Shown here: positions 42,001-53,312 of the stretch, in pieces
Position numbering within the stretch: the first letter of the stretch is position 1
Layout: every line of letters starts with the position of its first letter
Origin: Sitta carolinensis
Taxonomy: Eukaryota > Chordata > Aves > Passeriformes > Sittidae
Reading direction: 5' to 3'
DNA length: 64,000 nucleotides
Assembly (NCBI GenBank): GCA_032173965.1
Contig: CM063298.1
Span: 9,361,501-9,425,500, forward strand
Notes under the pieces: model-generated
Told to the model about the DNA's origin: nothing
The model's input: the letters and a program-made list of their open reading frames with translations, nothing else
The model's database searches: none
Position numbers and translations under genes: made by a program

Positions 42001-43912
42001 TGCTAAGTTCTCAAGTGATTATGACTGGGTTTGAAACACTGCAGGTCAAAAAAGGACTGCTTCTTTAGCAGCCAGGAGCCAGGAGCTCTCCAACAACACA
42101 CTGAATAAACCTGAAATAATTGGAAACTACACAGATTATTAGGATGAAATGAAAGCATGATCCTTTTTAAAGAAATACAGTTTCAGACAAGTAGAGGCAT
42201 GTTTAGGTGCATGTCAATGAAAACTGCAGTTCAAAGCAGAATTTTTAGTGGAAGGGTTCTGCTGTGCTGCAAGTGGGTAAATGCTTCTCACAAAGATGGC
42301 AGCAGCTCAGAGAAGTGACAAACTACAGCTACAGCACAATGAAACCGGCAGATAAAATCATAACTGCAGACAACTCGGAGAAGAAAAGCTAACAGTGAAA
42401 TACATTTGCAAAATTAACTCTCATTTTCCCATACTATAAATGTTATATATGAAAGAATTGTTAATTAGCTTCAATTTTTCTACTTGTTTTCCCAGAGGGG
42501 AAAATATGCCTCAATAGCTTGGAGGTGAAATCTGTAACAACAACCACAGTAAAAAAATCTCCACAATAGCTGTTAGTCAAACAGCTGCCACTTCACACTA
42601 GAAAAGGCTGATCAAATTCTGACAGTTCTGAGATCTGTAACCTTTTTTTTTTCCACATTTCTTCCCAGTTTGTTGTCCTCAGAAATCTGTGTTGAGAGAC
42701 ATAACACAAGCAGCTTGACTCCAGCTGGGATGGCAAGCAGCAACCGTCTTGCTGGAGGCAGCACTTCCAAAGATGCTCCCAAATATGCTCATCCACTCAT
42801 TTCACTTCACAGAGAAAACAAAGGAGCTCACAAAAAGCCAGGGATGTATTTCCCCACCCATTTTGTAATCTGCACAAACTACAGCCCCAGCCCCAGTCCC
42901 CTGCACATCCACCTGTAGCAAATCTGAAATTGTGGCTGCACTTCTGAAGGTCAATTCCTTGGCATTCCTGCAGCACATTCCAAAAGGCTGATATCAACAT
43001 TCCTTCCTAGAGAGCTGGATGCTGGACTGCTGACTGAAATGAAGAAGGTAGGTGGTGTGTGGCAGCAGAGCTCTTAAACAGCTGGCAACATCTGTCTCAG
43101 CTATTATCACACAACATCTACTAACTACAGCCCAAACACTGAGCAGTTTTTGGACTTGTAGCAGTTTCTCCATCCATTTTATTTGCTCTGATCTGTTTTC
43201 AGCAAAAAATGGTAGTCACGAGGAGAGACAGTAGAAAATACAATTAAGTAATGCCAGGCATTTAATATTTCTTTTGTAGCAGGATTAGGCTTCTGGTAGT
43301 CCAGAATGCCTCTGTTTTGAAGACGCAATAGAAATGCACAGAACAGAAAATCTTGGCAACTTCTCCCAAGCTTATCCATACTGTAAATCATAAAGTCACT
43401 TCAAGCAATTCTTGATAATATAACATATTAATGATAATATTGCAGAAATATAGTATCATTACCAGTTACATTCCTTAATATTTGTAATTTGCTTCCTTGA
43501 CGTTTTGTTTTCAACAGTCAACCAACAGAAACAACACAGCAGCAGGAAGATTATAATATATGGTAAATAAAAAATGAAGACTTCTGAAGAACCACTATGA
43601 AAATATGAATGAACTTCATTTAGAGAATTTGATTTTCTAGTTTACTGCTGGTGATTTTCAAACAACTAGATCTGTCTGGATTGAAAAGCAAGACTAACCC
43701 ACAATTTACTTCAGCACATAATGCTATACATATTTGAGACAGAAGATATGAAGCTCCATGGGACAAGAATAGATGAATTTCTCATTCTTGTACCCAGGAA
43801 CTCAGATAACTTCACCAGCTCAAGTACACACATTCCTCATGCTACAGACTCTCTAGAATGCTCTATGGAACATGGTACCTGGAATACTCAAACTTTGAAA
43901 ATCACAAGTTCC

Positions 43913-43935
43913 TTTTTTTTTTTTTTTTTTTTTTT
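43913..43935. repeat. T23 homopolymer
   Basis: An uninterrupted T run in intron 4. On the gene strand it reads as poly(A). Confidence 0.95.
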
Positions 43936-44793
43936 CATTTTAGATAGCAAACAGCCTCACTGACTAACAATATATCTCGAAAATCACATTTTAACATATG
44001 AACAAAAAAATTTCTTCCATCTAGCTGAGTTTGCAAACTGGAGGATTTCCCTAATTAAAACCTGAGAATGGCTGTAGAGTTCACATACCTGCTCTCACAA
44101 CACTTTTTAAGCACAGACAATCATAATATTCAGTGAATTGTATCTGAAAACCTACCCTGTCAGCAGCCAGTTCATCTTCTACTACCCTAACCCATAGTTC
44201 AGTTCCAATTCAGAGGGAAAAAAAAAAAATCAGTCTTCAGGTGAAATTACAGGAGACCAGCGAGCCTTGAAGGTCCTGCTCCTCTTGGCTGCTGGCAGCA
44301 CCCGGCCCCACTGCTCTGCTCAGCTGGGCACCTTTGTGAAACCAGTCCTGCATATTCAGCTGCAGGCAGGGAGATCCTTATCTGGGGGATACTGAGCTGA
44401 ATGGCTTCACAGAAGATATCCAACAAAGGACAGGGGAAAAAATCAACTTGGAAGGTGAGACCTCTCCTATTTTACATCAGAAAGCCAGTAGATTAGCTCT
44501 TAGTTTCTCATCAATACAATTTTCTGAAGAATGTGGGAAAGAAAAATCCTCAAAACACCTAAATACCAACCTTGCCCAGCCCTGTTCACAACAGCTTGTG
44601 AAATCTGATACAATCAAAGAATGATGTAAGGCTTTCTACAGGTTGGAATACAATTTTACAGCCATAAATAGTAACCAGCACATTTAACAGCCAAACACCT
44701 TCAAGCAGCTTGTCTTTCAGCAAATCATCCACTCTATTAAAAAGGAAAGGATTATATTGACGAAATCAAATTAGACAAAAAGCATTAACTTAC

Positions 44794-44858
44794 TGAATCC
44801 AGAAAGCAGAGATAGGTTCCTGAGCTCTGAATTACTGCTTGATTTTTAGCAAATCCAA
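44794..44858 (-). CDS. B3GNTL1: B3GNTL1 exon 4: carries the first Asp of the metal-binding motif
   Basis: This small exon of 65 bases is too short to show as a long open frame. It was found by looking for the expected peptide. The acceptor CTCAACAG|TTGG and donor TTCA|GTAAGT are both strong. The first two bases complete the Val codon left by exon 3, followed by 21 codons: [21 protein letters not shown]. The human segment is [21 protein letters not shown] as remembered, differing at only three positions. In GT2 enzymes the block of N-x-A followed by a hydrophobic strand and LDSDD holds the Asp-x-Asp residues that bind the metal and nucleotide diphosphate. Here Leu-Asp-Ser closes exon 4 and the next Asp-Asp opens exon 5. 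Confidence 0.95.
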
Positions 44859-45177
44859 CTGTTGAGAAAGCAAAATAAAAAATAAAAACAGGGAGGAGTT
44901 TTTACTGTTGCGTTCTTTAAAATCTTAATAAAGTGAGGAACAAATGAAAGAAAACACAAACATCCATATCACATAAAGGACCAAATTTAAAGCAAGGTAA
45001 TTTGTGAATATTTAAATAGGATGCCTGGGTCAGTCACCTTCTCTGAGCAAGTACCAGAATGCTACAATGAAGCAGAACCTTTGCCAGCCCTCCCCAAAGA
45101 CATGGATAAGTAATGTATATCATGTAATAATATGTATCTTGAAGAGGGCAGGTTTAATATCCAGAACCTCAGCCTGC

Positions 45178-45246
45178 AGAATCACAGAACCCTTTTGGGC
45201 TGGAAGGGACCTTTAAAGGTCATCTAGGCCAACCCCTTGCAAAGAG
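45178..45246 (-). mobile_element. CR1 LINE 3' end fragment, antisense
   Basis: CAGAATCACAGAACCCTTTT, then GGGCTGGAAGGGACCTTTAA and GGTCATCTAGGCCAACCCC, match the reversed CR1 3' tail. Only about 70 bases remain. It lies in intron 3 in the same direction as the gene. Confidence 0.85.
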
Positions 45247-45268
45247 TAGATGCTGCAAATCCTTGGCA

Positions 45269-45325
45269 TACATTCATATTTAAGTCCTAAAAAATACATA
45301 CATTCATCTTTTAAGTCCTAAAATA
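45269..45325. repeat. 30-bp tandem duplication
   Basis: TACATTCATATTTAAGTCCT recurs 30 bases later as TACATTCATCTTTTAAGTCC. It directly follows the intron 3 CR1 fragment. Confidence 0.88.
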
Positions 45326-48300
45326 TGGGACTGCAGCAACCACTGGAATACACCCACAAGGTGGGAGTCTTACCTGGGATCATTTCTGCAGGTAGACAAG
45401 GTGTACCTAAGAACATTCTGATCTGTGAGTTCTAAGAAAAGCCCCACTATATCCAGTGTTAGTCTGAAAAGTGCTGCATGGATTCCACCTGGTCACATTT
45501 GTAACACTTAAGCTTTCTTTGGAGTATTTATGGAACTCACTCAGGGAATCCAGCAAAATCACCCTGACCTGGAAAATAAACACGCGAACACAACAATACT
45601 GTAGAGATTTTACTCTTTAGGGGGAAAACTGGAAATGTAAAGCCAAAAAACATCACCATGAAGTGGAGCAGAATAATTTTAAAATATATTATCCCTAAAG
45701 TTTCTGATTTTGCATTTGAAAAAAAGCAGAGTTCTGTACTTCTCTTATCTTTTCATGTGATACAAGTTTAAGTTTGCTCAGGAAACAGATTTCACTGGGC
45801 TCAAAGGTTCCCCTAGTTGTAATGCACGTGCTCCTTGGCTATTTTGCTGAGCTGTCCAAGTACAGAAAAAGACTTATGCCTGCATTTCTGACTGCCTCCA
45901 AGGAACATTATGTCAACTACCACCAGAACACAACTAATAAAGGCTCTTCCTTATAACTGTGTTATTTTTTCTCACGTACTTTAATCCTCACCTTACCTTC
46001 TCTTCACCGTGGGTTTTTTTGATTTATCATTTTACAGGATGTTTACATATCACCTTTTACAGACCTGTGAATTTCTAATCTCACCTCTACAGTAACTCTC
46101 AGTCTCCTTCCTCCTGGCTGTAAAAAAGCAGCTGGCAGAGGCAGGAGCTGCCCCAGCAGCAAAGCTGGGTCCTGGCAGGAGCAGTTTTAGTGGGAAACAA
46201 GTGCTGCAAGTCAGCAGGTCTGGTCATGCCAAGCAGAGGCAGCAAAGCCCCAGTGCTGTGGAGGTCCCCAGGAAAGCAAGAGATAAAAGAACAGCACAAA
46301 AACGATGACAGAATTAAATCTGCCCAACATCAAACACATGAGAACTCTCAGAAGCCATAGCAGCTGTAAAGCAGCCTGGACTTACAATTCAGGGCTGTCA
46401 TGAACATACCCAAATGTTTCAACAACCTTCAGTGGATAATAATGAATTGCAAGGAATCAAAAATGTAAGGGAAGAGTGAAGGAGGCTTCAAGGCAACTAC
46501 AAGATGGCAATTATATTACTCTGTGAACTTTATGAAGTATTTCAGACCTCATTTTCAAATAAACCACTTTAAATAAAATCATGAAATATCTAGTATTTGT
46601 TGTAAGAAAGAGTAGGAAAATATTTCTTGCTACGTTTAAGATAGAAACATACTGAAGTTTTTCTATATCAGATATCTTTTAGAGGGAACAGAGAGAAGAA
46701 AATACACATATTTTTTCAGTTATTAAGGAGATAAATATAACTTCACATAGAAGAAACTAGGTATTAAAAATTCTTCCACCACAACAAATTCTGTGTTTGG
46801 CATGAGTAAAAAAATTTCTTTAATATTACTCTACTGAACAAAATGAAATGTTTGTGCCAGGTCTCTGAGTTTTGTAAGGCCTGCTTACTTGGTGAAAAGA
46901 GCCTGTTACCATGGTTACAGCCGTAAAAACTTAAGCCTCAGTGAGATATTAACATTCCTCACTCTTGGAAAGAAAAAGGTTTCCTTTTTTTAGGCAAGTG
47001 ACCCTTTCTTTTTTCCTAGGTTCTCCCCCTTTCTTTTACATGTTAGAAAAGAATCAGAAATAAATCCTAATCTTGTGTAAATAGTTGAAGATGTGAAGCC
47101 TGACTAGTACATTGTTTCTGTACCAAAGCATCTTCTTTTAAAGGCAAGACTCCTTCCAGTTGTACCTAGCCTGTAACAAAATTCAAGTAAATCACCAAAA
47201 GCAAACAAATACTATGGATTTCAAGTAACCTGACTCTAAAATTTAACAGCCATGAGGAAGTAAAGATGTCCTTGTTTTAATGGTGACCTGAGAGTGCCTT
47301 CCACATGGATAAACAAGGGCTTGGTTTTTAGCAGCACTATGCATTTCACACTATCATTTAAATAGTGCACAGCTGCCCCTCCCACCCCCAGGTTATTAAA
47401 GATCTGTTCAGCCTCCAGCTACCCCAACACTGACAAATGCATGCTAAACCAAAAAATAGCCTGACATGTCCCTAATGGCACAATGGAATTCACAACTGGA
47501 ACTCAGTTTTAGGTTCAGTTTCCTGAAGTGCAAAGGTGAACAGACCTCGGAATTCTAAAAGAATAATAAAAAAAAAAAAACATAAACCCATCCTGCTTAT
47601 GTGTTCTGGCAAACTAAAACCTAGTTTATACACAATTGATACAACACTCCAGTAGCAACAAGACTTTAGGCATAGCAAATGTTTATAAAAATGGAAAATA
47701 TGTTACACAACATAATGGTATTAGAAAAAACATCACTAACTATATTAAGTATCAGAATTAACAACCTCTGGGATTATTCTTTGACTTAAGAAATTGTAAC
47801 CTACTTAGTTTCTTGATCATCAACTACTAAAAGAAGTCAGTTTTGAAAAGAGACTGATCACCCAATAATGTAGGGGGGAGAAAGAAGAAGAAAAAAGTTA
47901 CAGGATTACAAACAATTCCTGACATTGCTTAACTCCAGCTGTAACAGTTGCCCAAAAGAGAAAAATTCCCTCTAAAAACCTTGTCTGCCTTTCGTCATTA
48001 CCAGCCCAATGCTTCTAATGTTACAAGCTGCACGGTCAAAACAACACCAGTTCATGCTAGAGGTATTAAAATACTAAAAATATTTATAGTAAGGGTTATG
48101 CTGTGTTACTTCAGTATTGCTATGTCTGACAATTATTTAAAAACAGATGTAAAGCCTACAGTCAGGAGAAATGACAGTAAATAAAGCCAGGGGCCTCTTC
48201 CAGGTTGCAGATGAATTCAGTGGACAAATTCCCAATTTATTTGCGTGTTTCAACAGGGGATGAAAAGCACACTTTCTGAAAGAGAACTGGGCTTTTGCAG

Positions 48301-49378
48301 AAGATCATTTTGAGGAGACTCTAATAAGCCTGAGTTTCTTTCCGCTTGAAACAGGACAGTAGTGAAAAACCAGAAACTGTTCAAATGTCGTGTTACAGTG
48401 TTTCCAAAGTGTGACTTTTAAGAGATGACTTCAAAGACACAAACTTGGAACCCATGTTCTAACAATTCCTACCTGTCAGCTCGTTAAAACAAAGCCCAGA
48501 ATGACATTAGCACTGGTTACACAGCTCCAGTACAAATGTGAGCACACTGCTCTCCCTGTCCTGCTGCTCTTCCTCAGAACACAGAGGTGATCTTCCAGCT
48601 TCACTGCCACTCAAAAACAGCTTCTCCAAACACCAACTGATTTTTATCTCTATTTTACATTTTAGAAAGATGTTGTGCTAAAACCCCCTAAACACAAACC
48701 AGCCAAAACAAGTAAAAGAAAATCTCTTTAAAGAGATTTGTTTGTAATCTCCTGCATTCATAGTAGCATGCAAATGAGTAGGGGATCACATCATACACCT
48801 GTTGACAGCTCACTAAACACATCGGTTCAGCCCTTACAGTGAATACTTGAGGCTTCAGGGAGCCGTTTTAGCTCACATCAAAACTTCTGAAACCTCTGTT
48901 TTGATTTCATCATTGAAGCAATATCAAAAAGGTATTTATTTGCTATTTCGGGGTCTATTTTACTGGACTGAAAGATATCCATTTACTTTTAAAATCTTTA
49001 TGCAAGAAATTTTTTATTTATTTTTTTTCTTAAAACCCATTTCCTGAAGATAAATCAGATATCAGAAAGCCACAGTAAAATTGTAAGCATTAATAACATT
49101 GTGTATACTACAATTAAACAAAATTCTTTTGCTTTTGCAGAGTAGAGCACACAAGTGCTAAGCCAAGTTCTTCTTTCCTTGAACATATAAACAAATTCTA
49201 CAGAGCCCAAAGCAGCAGGGCCAAATTCAAACTGGAAGGAGTTTTCAAACAGAGCCTAGAAAACAATGTGGGGGTTTTTTAACACTGCAGTGCAAATGGC
49301 TACGAAGACACTTTTCAAACTAAAAAGCAGAAGGTGCCTGCAATAAGAACCAGACTCTCACAAAATTAAGCTACATAC

Positions 49379-49478
49379 CACCTCGAGGCTGAGAGGAATC
49401 ATTGGTCCCAATGATTACTGAAATACCAGCTTCTTCCAACTTGCTCTTCCATTTTTCAATTATTTCAGCTGAACCATC
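49379..49478 (-). CDS. B3GNTL1: B3GNTL1 exon 3
   Basis: This 100-base exon continues the GT2 domain only 118 bases downstream of exon 2. The acceptor is a long T tract ending TTAG|GATGG, and the donor is GGTG|GTATGT. It gives 33 codons plus the first base of a split Val codon. The peptide contains [18 protein letters not shown], then [15 protein letters not shown]. This matches the human order of an amphipathic helix (IIEKW..KLE..G), a beta strand (VIIG) and a loop ending PRGVG. The helix follows the conserved Asp of exon 2, as expected for a Rossmann-like GT-A fold. Phase passes from 0 to 1, which agrees with exon 4 supplying the last two bases of the Val codon. Confidence 0.95.
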
Positions 49479-49596
49479 CTAAAAAAAAAAATAACTTAGA
49501 TGCAGCTATTTTAATTTGTGTGTTGAAGTGAACCAAAAATTTTTGATAGAGACAGTATTTACTAGGACAGTACTTTAAAGAAGGTTTGAAACACAC
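49479..49596 (-). other. B3GNTL1: B3GNTL1 intron 2 (118 bases)
   Basis: This is a very short intron between exons 2 and 3, running from GTGTGT to a T-rich acceptor with about ten T before AG. It is the only compact intron of the gene in the window. The others exceed 3 kb. Confidence 0.93.
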
Positions 49597-49713
49597 CTTA
49601 CTGGCATCATTAAAAATGGACAGCTCCATGGTTCCTTCAAAATCTTGTTCCCAAACTGACTTCAGGCATTCATCTAACCAGCATTCACTGTTGTGAACAG
49701 GCACAATGATAGA
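49597..49713 (-). CDS. B3GNTL1: B3GNTL1 exon 2: start of the GT2 glycosyltransferase domain
   Basis: This exon of 39 codons starts in phase 0 after a pyrimidine-rich acceptor ending TTTGTAG and ends AAG|GTGTGT. It encodes the first beta strand of a family 2 (GT-A) glycosyltransferase, SIIVPVHN, then [20 protein letters not shown] and FNDASK. As remembered, the human B3GNTL1 N-terminus is nearly the same, with [17 protein letters not shown] and FNDASK. In the family the hydrophobic strand plus Pro-x-x-Asn, and the Asp of FNDAS, form the nucleotide-sugar pocket. No signal peptide or membrane segment precedes it, so a cytosolic protein is likely. The name reflects weak similarity to beta-1,3-GlcNAc transferases; to my knowledge the substrate is not established. 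Confidence 0.95.
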
Positions 49714-52700
49714 CTACAAAAAAACAGAGATCCACAGGCCTGTCAGGAAGCATATTTTTGTTTACTTACAGAATATTTAGTAAAAAGGAGAAGTAGCAGA
49801 TCCTTCTGAAACTAACTTTCACCAAAAAATGCATCTTAAAAATATAAAAGTAGGCAAAGAATCTTTATTTTCATTACAAATACGTGATTTGCTTCCTTCT
49901 TATCAAACGTCTTTTTAAATTAAGTTCCACAAGATGGGTTTTGGTAGAAGTCCAAGGAAACAAGTGAGACCACTGAAGCAAACCCACAAATGAAACATCT
50001 GTAACACCACCCTAACCTGTTTCTAGTATTCCTGCTTAAGCCACTCCTCATTTTTGTCTTCCATTAACACCTCTTACTCATCAATTTCTCTTCAAGCCTA
50101 ATTGGAGGTGCTCATATGTGCAGCCAAGCTTTTAAAAATGATTCCACCTACAACTGCTCTAAAGCACCCTGAAGTTGATGTGTGATGTAGCTCCATACTC
50201 TGCCAGTCCAGCTGCAGGCTTCCCTCCTACAGCCTCTTGGTTCAGATGTGCACCCAAAGCAGGAAAATACACCTGAAATATTTTAAAATCGGTTAGAAAC
50301 CAGAGAGGAGGGCTTTATATGTTCAGTTATCACTGTTCTAGTTACTCCTAAAAAGGCAACAATCCCCAAAATTCTTTCAGTGTCTCCAAACACGACACAT
50401 TTCCTTCACAGCATGCAAATGCCTGGTGATCCACTGGCTGTGTTTGCAAAGGGAGAGCCCAAGGCTGTACCTGTTAAAATCACTTATAGATGGGGAACTC
50501 AAGGGCCTAAGCAACTCATAAAAAGTCTCATGGGACATTTCAAGAAGTCCCTAGAAATAAAACTCAAACTCCTCATTATGTGGGTTAACCACAGACGCAC
50601 GGTTGGAAAAAAGAGGATTTGTTCCTCTTGTGAGCAGGAGAGAGTTCTAAGAAAATCCTGGGAGACTGAAATGGAATTATTCCCAATTTAGTGCCACGTG
50701 AACACATGTACCTTGTGCAAACACACACAGGTGCACACAGCAGAAAGCAGATTTTTGGACACTGAAGGATGTATACACAGGTACAACCCAGTCCCGTGTA
50801 GGGTACAATGATGAACAACATTTCACAGCCAAATAAAATAGTAAACATCTAAAATGAATGAACTTCCTGATTTTTGACAGGATGATGGAACAGTTCTTAA
50901 TAGAAGTAGGAAAAAAGCTAAAATTTTAAGCAAAGCAGGCCTTTGACTTGTGTTGTAGAGAGATAAATAAAACAGGGGAAAAAAAAAAGTGAAACGGATT
51001 ACCCAATAATTACAACATGCAGACAAAAAAGAGTATTTCAGAAATGTCTCAGATTAGTACTTTGAGACTAAAAAAACCAGCAAAAATCTGAGATTCTGAA
51101 GTACTATATTCAATTTACTCAAAATTTTAATATTCTTTATATGGACATGGCAACTAAAATATGACTCTACACATTCATACCAACCAATCTAACATATTCA
51201 TTCAAGAAAAAAGGGTTCCACAATTAATTCAATGACTATATAAACTTGTGCAGTTTTGCACATCCAGAAGAATCAGTTATTTTTCAATTTGTTTTCTGAT
51301 TCATGTAGTAAAAAATTGACTAAGCCATCACCAACGAGCTCGCCGTTGGTTTGAAAACTGGAACTTCTTTGCTCTTTTTCCGTGGTGTACTCCTGTTTTA
51401 AGTCAGGGCAGAAGTGCAAAATAGCAACATGATGTTTGACCTCCCTGTTTAGTTTGAACTGAAAGCAGAAAAAAGTACATTAAGGGCAGCACATATAAAA
51501 CAACCCATAAATAACTGATGACACTGAGGTGCTCTGAACTGAACTGCTCATAATATATTAACATGCTCCTAAACACATTACTGGGAGCAAATTCTAATTC
51601 CACAGAACCACGACCACCATATAGAACTGGACACCTGCCAAACTAAGGCCCAGAGTTGAACTGCTGATACTTCTGTGTAAAACCTGAAAAATTAACAAAT
51701 CCACACAAATAACTGTACTCAGCAATAGGATTAACACCTCAGAGTATTGCTGACGTTGTACACTAGAGTTTTCTTAAGTTCCACCATTCTTGCTCAGCTT
51801 ACTGGTTTTCTGTGTTTAGTTTTAATTTGAGGATCAATCAAAAACCTAGACTTCAGTTTCTTCCCGGTTCATTACTAGATTTGTCCCCTGGATTGAGAGT
51901 TGCAATTGGGCAGTCATAAATTGACTTTTAACGTTGTGTGACTGTATCAGAATAATTCAATCTCCTTGGACCATTTAAAGAGGGAAAAAACACGAACCAG
52001 GGCACTATTTCACTTACAGGTGCAGTCTCATTGCAAAAATACCAGCTGGTAGTAACCTCCAGAGACTGTGTCTGCTTCTTGTGTCCCAAAACAAGATCAA
52101 CTAGAGCTCTGCCATTGCTGACAGACCCTCTTTCCAGGGACAAACACCAGCATTGCTAAGGCAAACATTAAAAGCAGGCATAAGGGAGCCCTAGAACGGT
52201 TTTCCCAGTGTTCTTTTGCTACAGTTTATGCCAACTCCTACTTCCCAATCCCAGCACAGATGATTATTCTAGTTCTTGCAGCAGACCTTCCTCTATTTGA
52301 AGACTGCTACCAAAACAGTGAACTACAGAGAGAGTAAAGCTCTCTCAAAGTAATTTGGAGTATTTGGGACATAAATTGCAAACAACTAATGTCCTTTTGG
52401 CGTTACAAATCATGCGAGTGACAATCTGAGCAATCTGAGTCAGAATTACCCTTCCATTAGCTGAGGCTGATTTACAGCAGCAACCAACAGAGAGGAGTTT
52501 CATGGCTAAATATGCTAAATATGACTCCTAAAACAGAGCTCTGAATCAAACCTGGATTCCAGCATTGCGACACTACCTGGTTTTCCCTGAACTCCACACA
52601 TTCGACCCAAGTATTACACATATTTCCGTATTTTGACGTCTCTATTTATAGAGCTATATAGGCACAGATAAAGACAGACGTTGTATATTTAGCTTTATTT

Positions 52701-52761
52701 ATCTATGTGTTTAATTTATACATGAGCGCGCATATATAAAATTTTATATGCATATATATAA

Positions 52762-52772
52762 TACACACACAC

Positions 52773-52804
<32 letters not shown>
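52762..52804. repeat. AC then TA dinucleotide microsatellite
   Basis: A short AC run (about 52764-52774) passes directly into about 14 TA repeats ending near 52804. It lies 110 bases from the start of the 34-bp minisatellite and forms the sharp boundary between AT-rich intron DNA and the CpG island. Confidence 0.95.
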
Positions 52805-52807
<3 letters not shown>

Positions 52808-52916
52808 TGGGAAGTAACTAAAGCAGGAAGTGTTGGAAGATTTTACGACTTTCATTGCCAAGCCCGTGTGCCCGAACGCGCCGAGGCTGCCGCGCTGCAG
52901 GACCCGCCGGCTCCGG

Positions 52917-53086
52917 GCCCTCCGGGCGAGCCCCACCGGGCCGGCCCCGAGCCCTCCGGGAGAGCCCCGCCGGGCCGGCCCCGGGCCCTCCGGGCGAGCC
53001 CCACCGGGCCGGCCCCGAGCCCTCCGGGCGAGCCCCGCCGGGCCGGCCCCGAGCCCTCCGGGAGAGCCCCGCCGGGCCGGCCCCGC
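52917..53086. repeat. 34-bp GC-rich minisatellite, five copies
   Basis: Five head-to-tail copies of exactly 34 bases begin GCCCTCCGGG and end CCGGCCCCG plus one variable base. They start at 52917, 52951, 52985, 53019 and 53053. Two sites vary: CGAG or AGAG after the first ten bases, and CCACCGGG or CCGCCGGG further in. Copies 1 and 3 share one type, copies 2 and 5 the other, and copy 4 is mixed. The array lies in intron 1 about 50 bases from the proposed exon 1 donor. Being a whole-codon-free 34-mer with no stops, it creates long spurious open frames in both strands. Confidence 0.95.
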
Positions 53087-53136
53087 TCCGGGCCCCGCGG
53101 CCCGGGCAGCCCGGCCCGGACCCGCCTGTCACGTAC

Positions 53137-53186
53137 CACCTGCACGCGGGGCTCGGGCTCCCGCCGCCTCCCGCCCGCTCCGCCAT
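53137..53186 (-). CDS. B3GNTL1: B3GNTL1 exon 1, coding start region (start codon uncertain)
   Basis: This should be the first coding exon. It lies in the CpG island about 3.4 kb upstream of exon 2 on the minus strand. An ATG in a good Kozak setting (GGCGGCGATGGCG, A at 53186) opens it. Two donors stand at its end: CAG|GTGGTA (exon edge 53140) and GTG|GTACGT (edge 53137). From the ATG the exon is 47 or 50 bases long, so either donor leaves phase 2, whereas exon 2 must be read from phase 0. In the phase that fits exon 2 the exon ends Arg-Val-Gln-(Val), with a GTG at 53143-53145 where the human protein begins Met-Gln. A weaker donor TAC|GTGACA (edge 53133) would restore the ATG frame. I infer a real exon from its position, CpG setting and the Val-Gln match, but the true start, donor and 5' end are unresolved. 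Confidence 0.5.
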
Positions 53187-53312
53187 CGCCGCCGCCTCTC
53201 GGGGAGAAGCGGCAGGAACAACCACAGAGACGGGAGCGGGAGCGGCCGGAAGAGGCTCTGCTGGCGGCGGCAGCGGCCGAGCCGCGGCATGCCCCGGCCC
53301 CGGGCCGGCTGC

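Larger units (their letters stand above)
36716..44793 (-). other. B3GNTL1: B3GNTL1 intron 4
   Basis: This 8.1 kb intron contains an AC dinucleotide tract (38975-39002), an A16 run (39659-39674) and a T23 run (43913-43935). Open frames in it are short and show no family similarity. Confidence 0.88.
44859..49378 (-). other. B3GNTL1: B3GNTL1 intron 3
   Basis: This 4.5 kb AT-rich intron contains a CR1 fragment (45178-45246) and a two-copy 30-bp duplication (45269-45325). No exon, RNA gene or further element was recognised. Confidence 0.88.
49714..53136 (-). other. B3GNTL1: B3GNTL1 intron 1
   Basis: About 3.4 kb separate the CpG-island exon from exon 2. I see no coding signal in it. Its upstream end holds a 34-bp minisatellite (52917-53086) and an AC/TA microsatellite (52762-52804), with ordinary AT-rich DNA elsewhere. 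If exon 1 uses another donor the right border moves by 3-4 bases. Confidence 0.7.

Noticed and set aside
45539..45566. Minus-strand 28-base segment with an exon-like frame: acceptor TTATTTTCCAG and donor GTGAGT, encoding a Leu-Leu-Asp-Ser-like peptide
   Set aside because: The peptide does not match the expected exon 4, which was then found with full identity of phase and sequence at 44794-44858. It would also break the frame.
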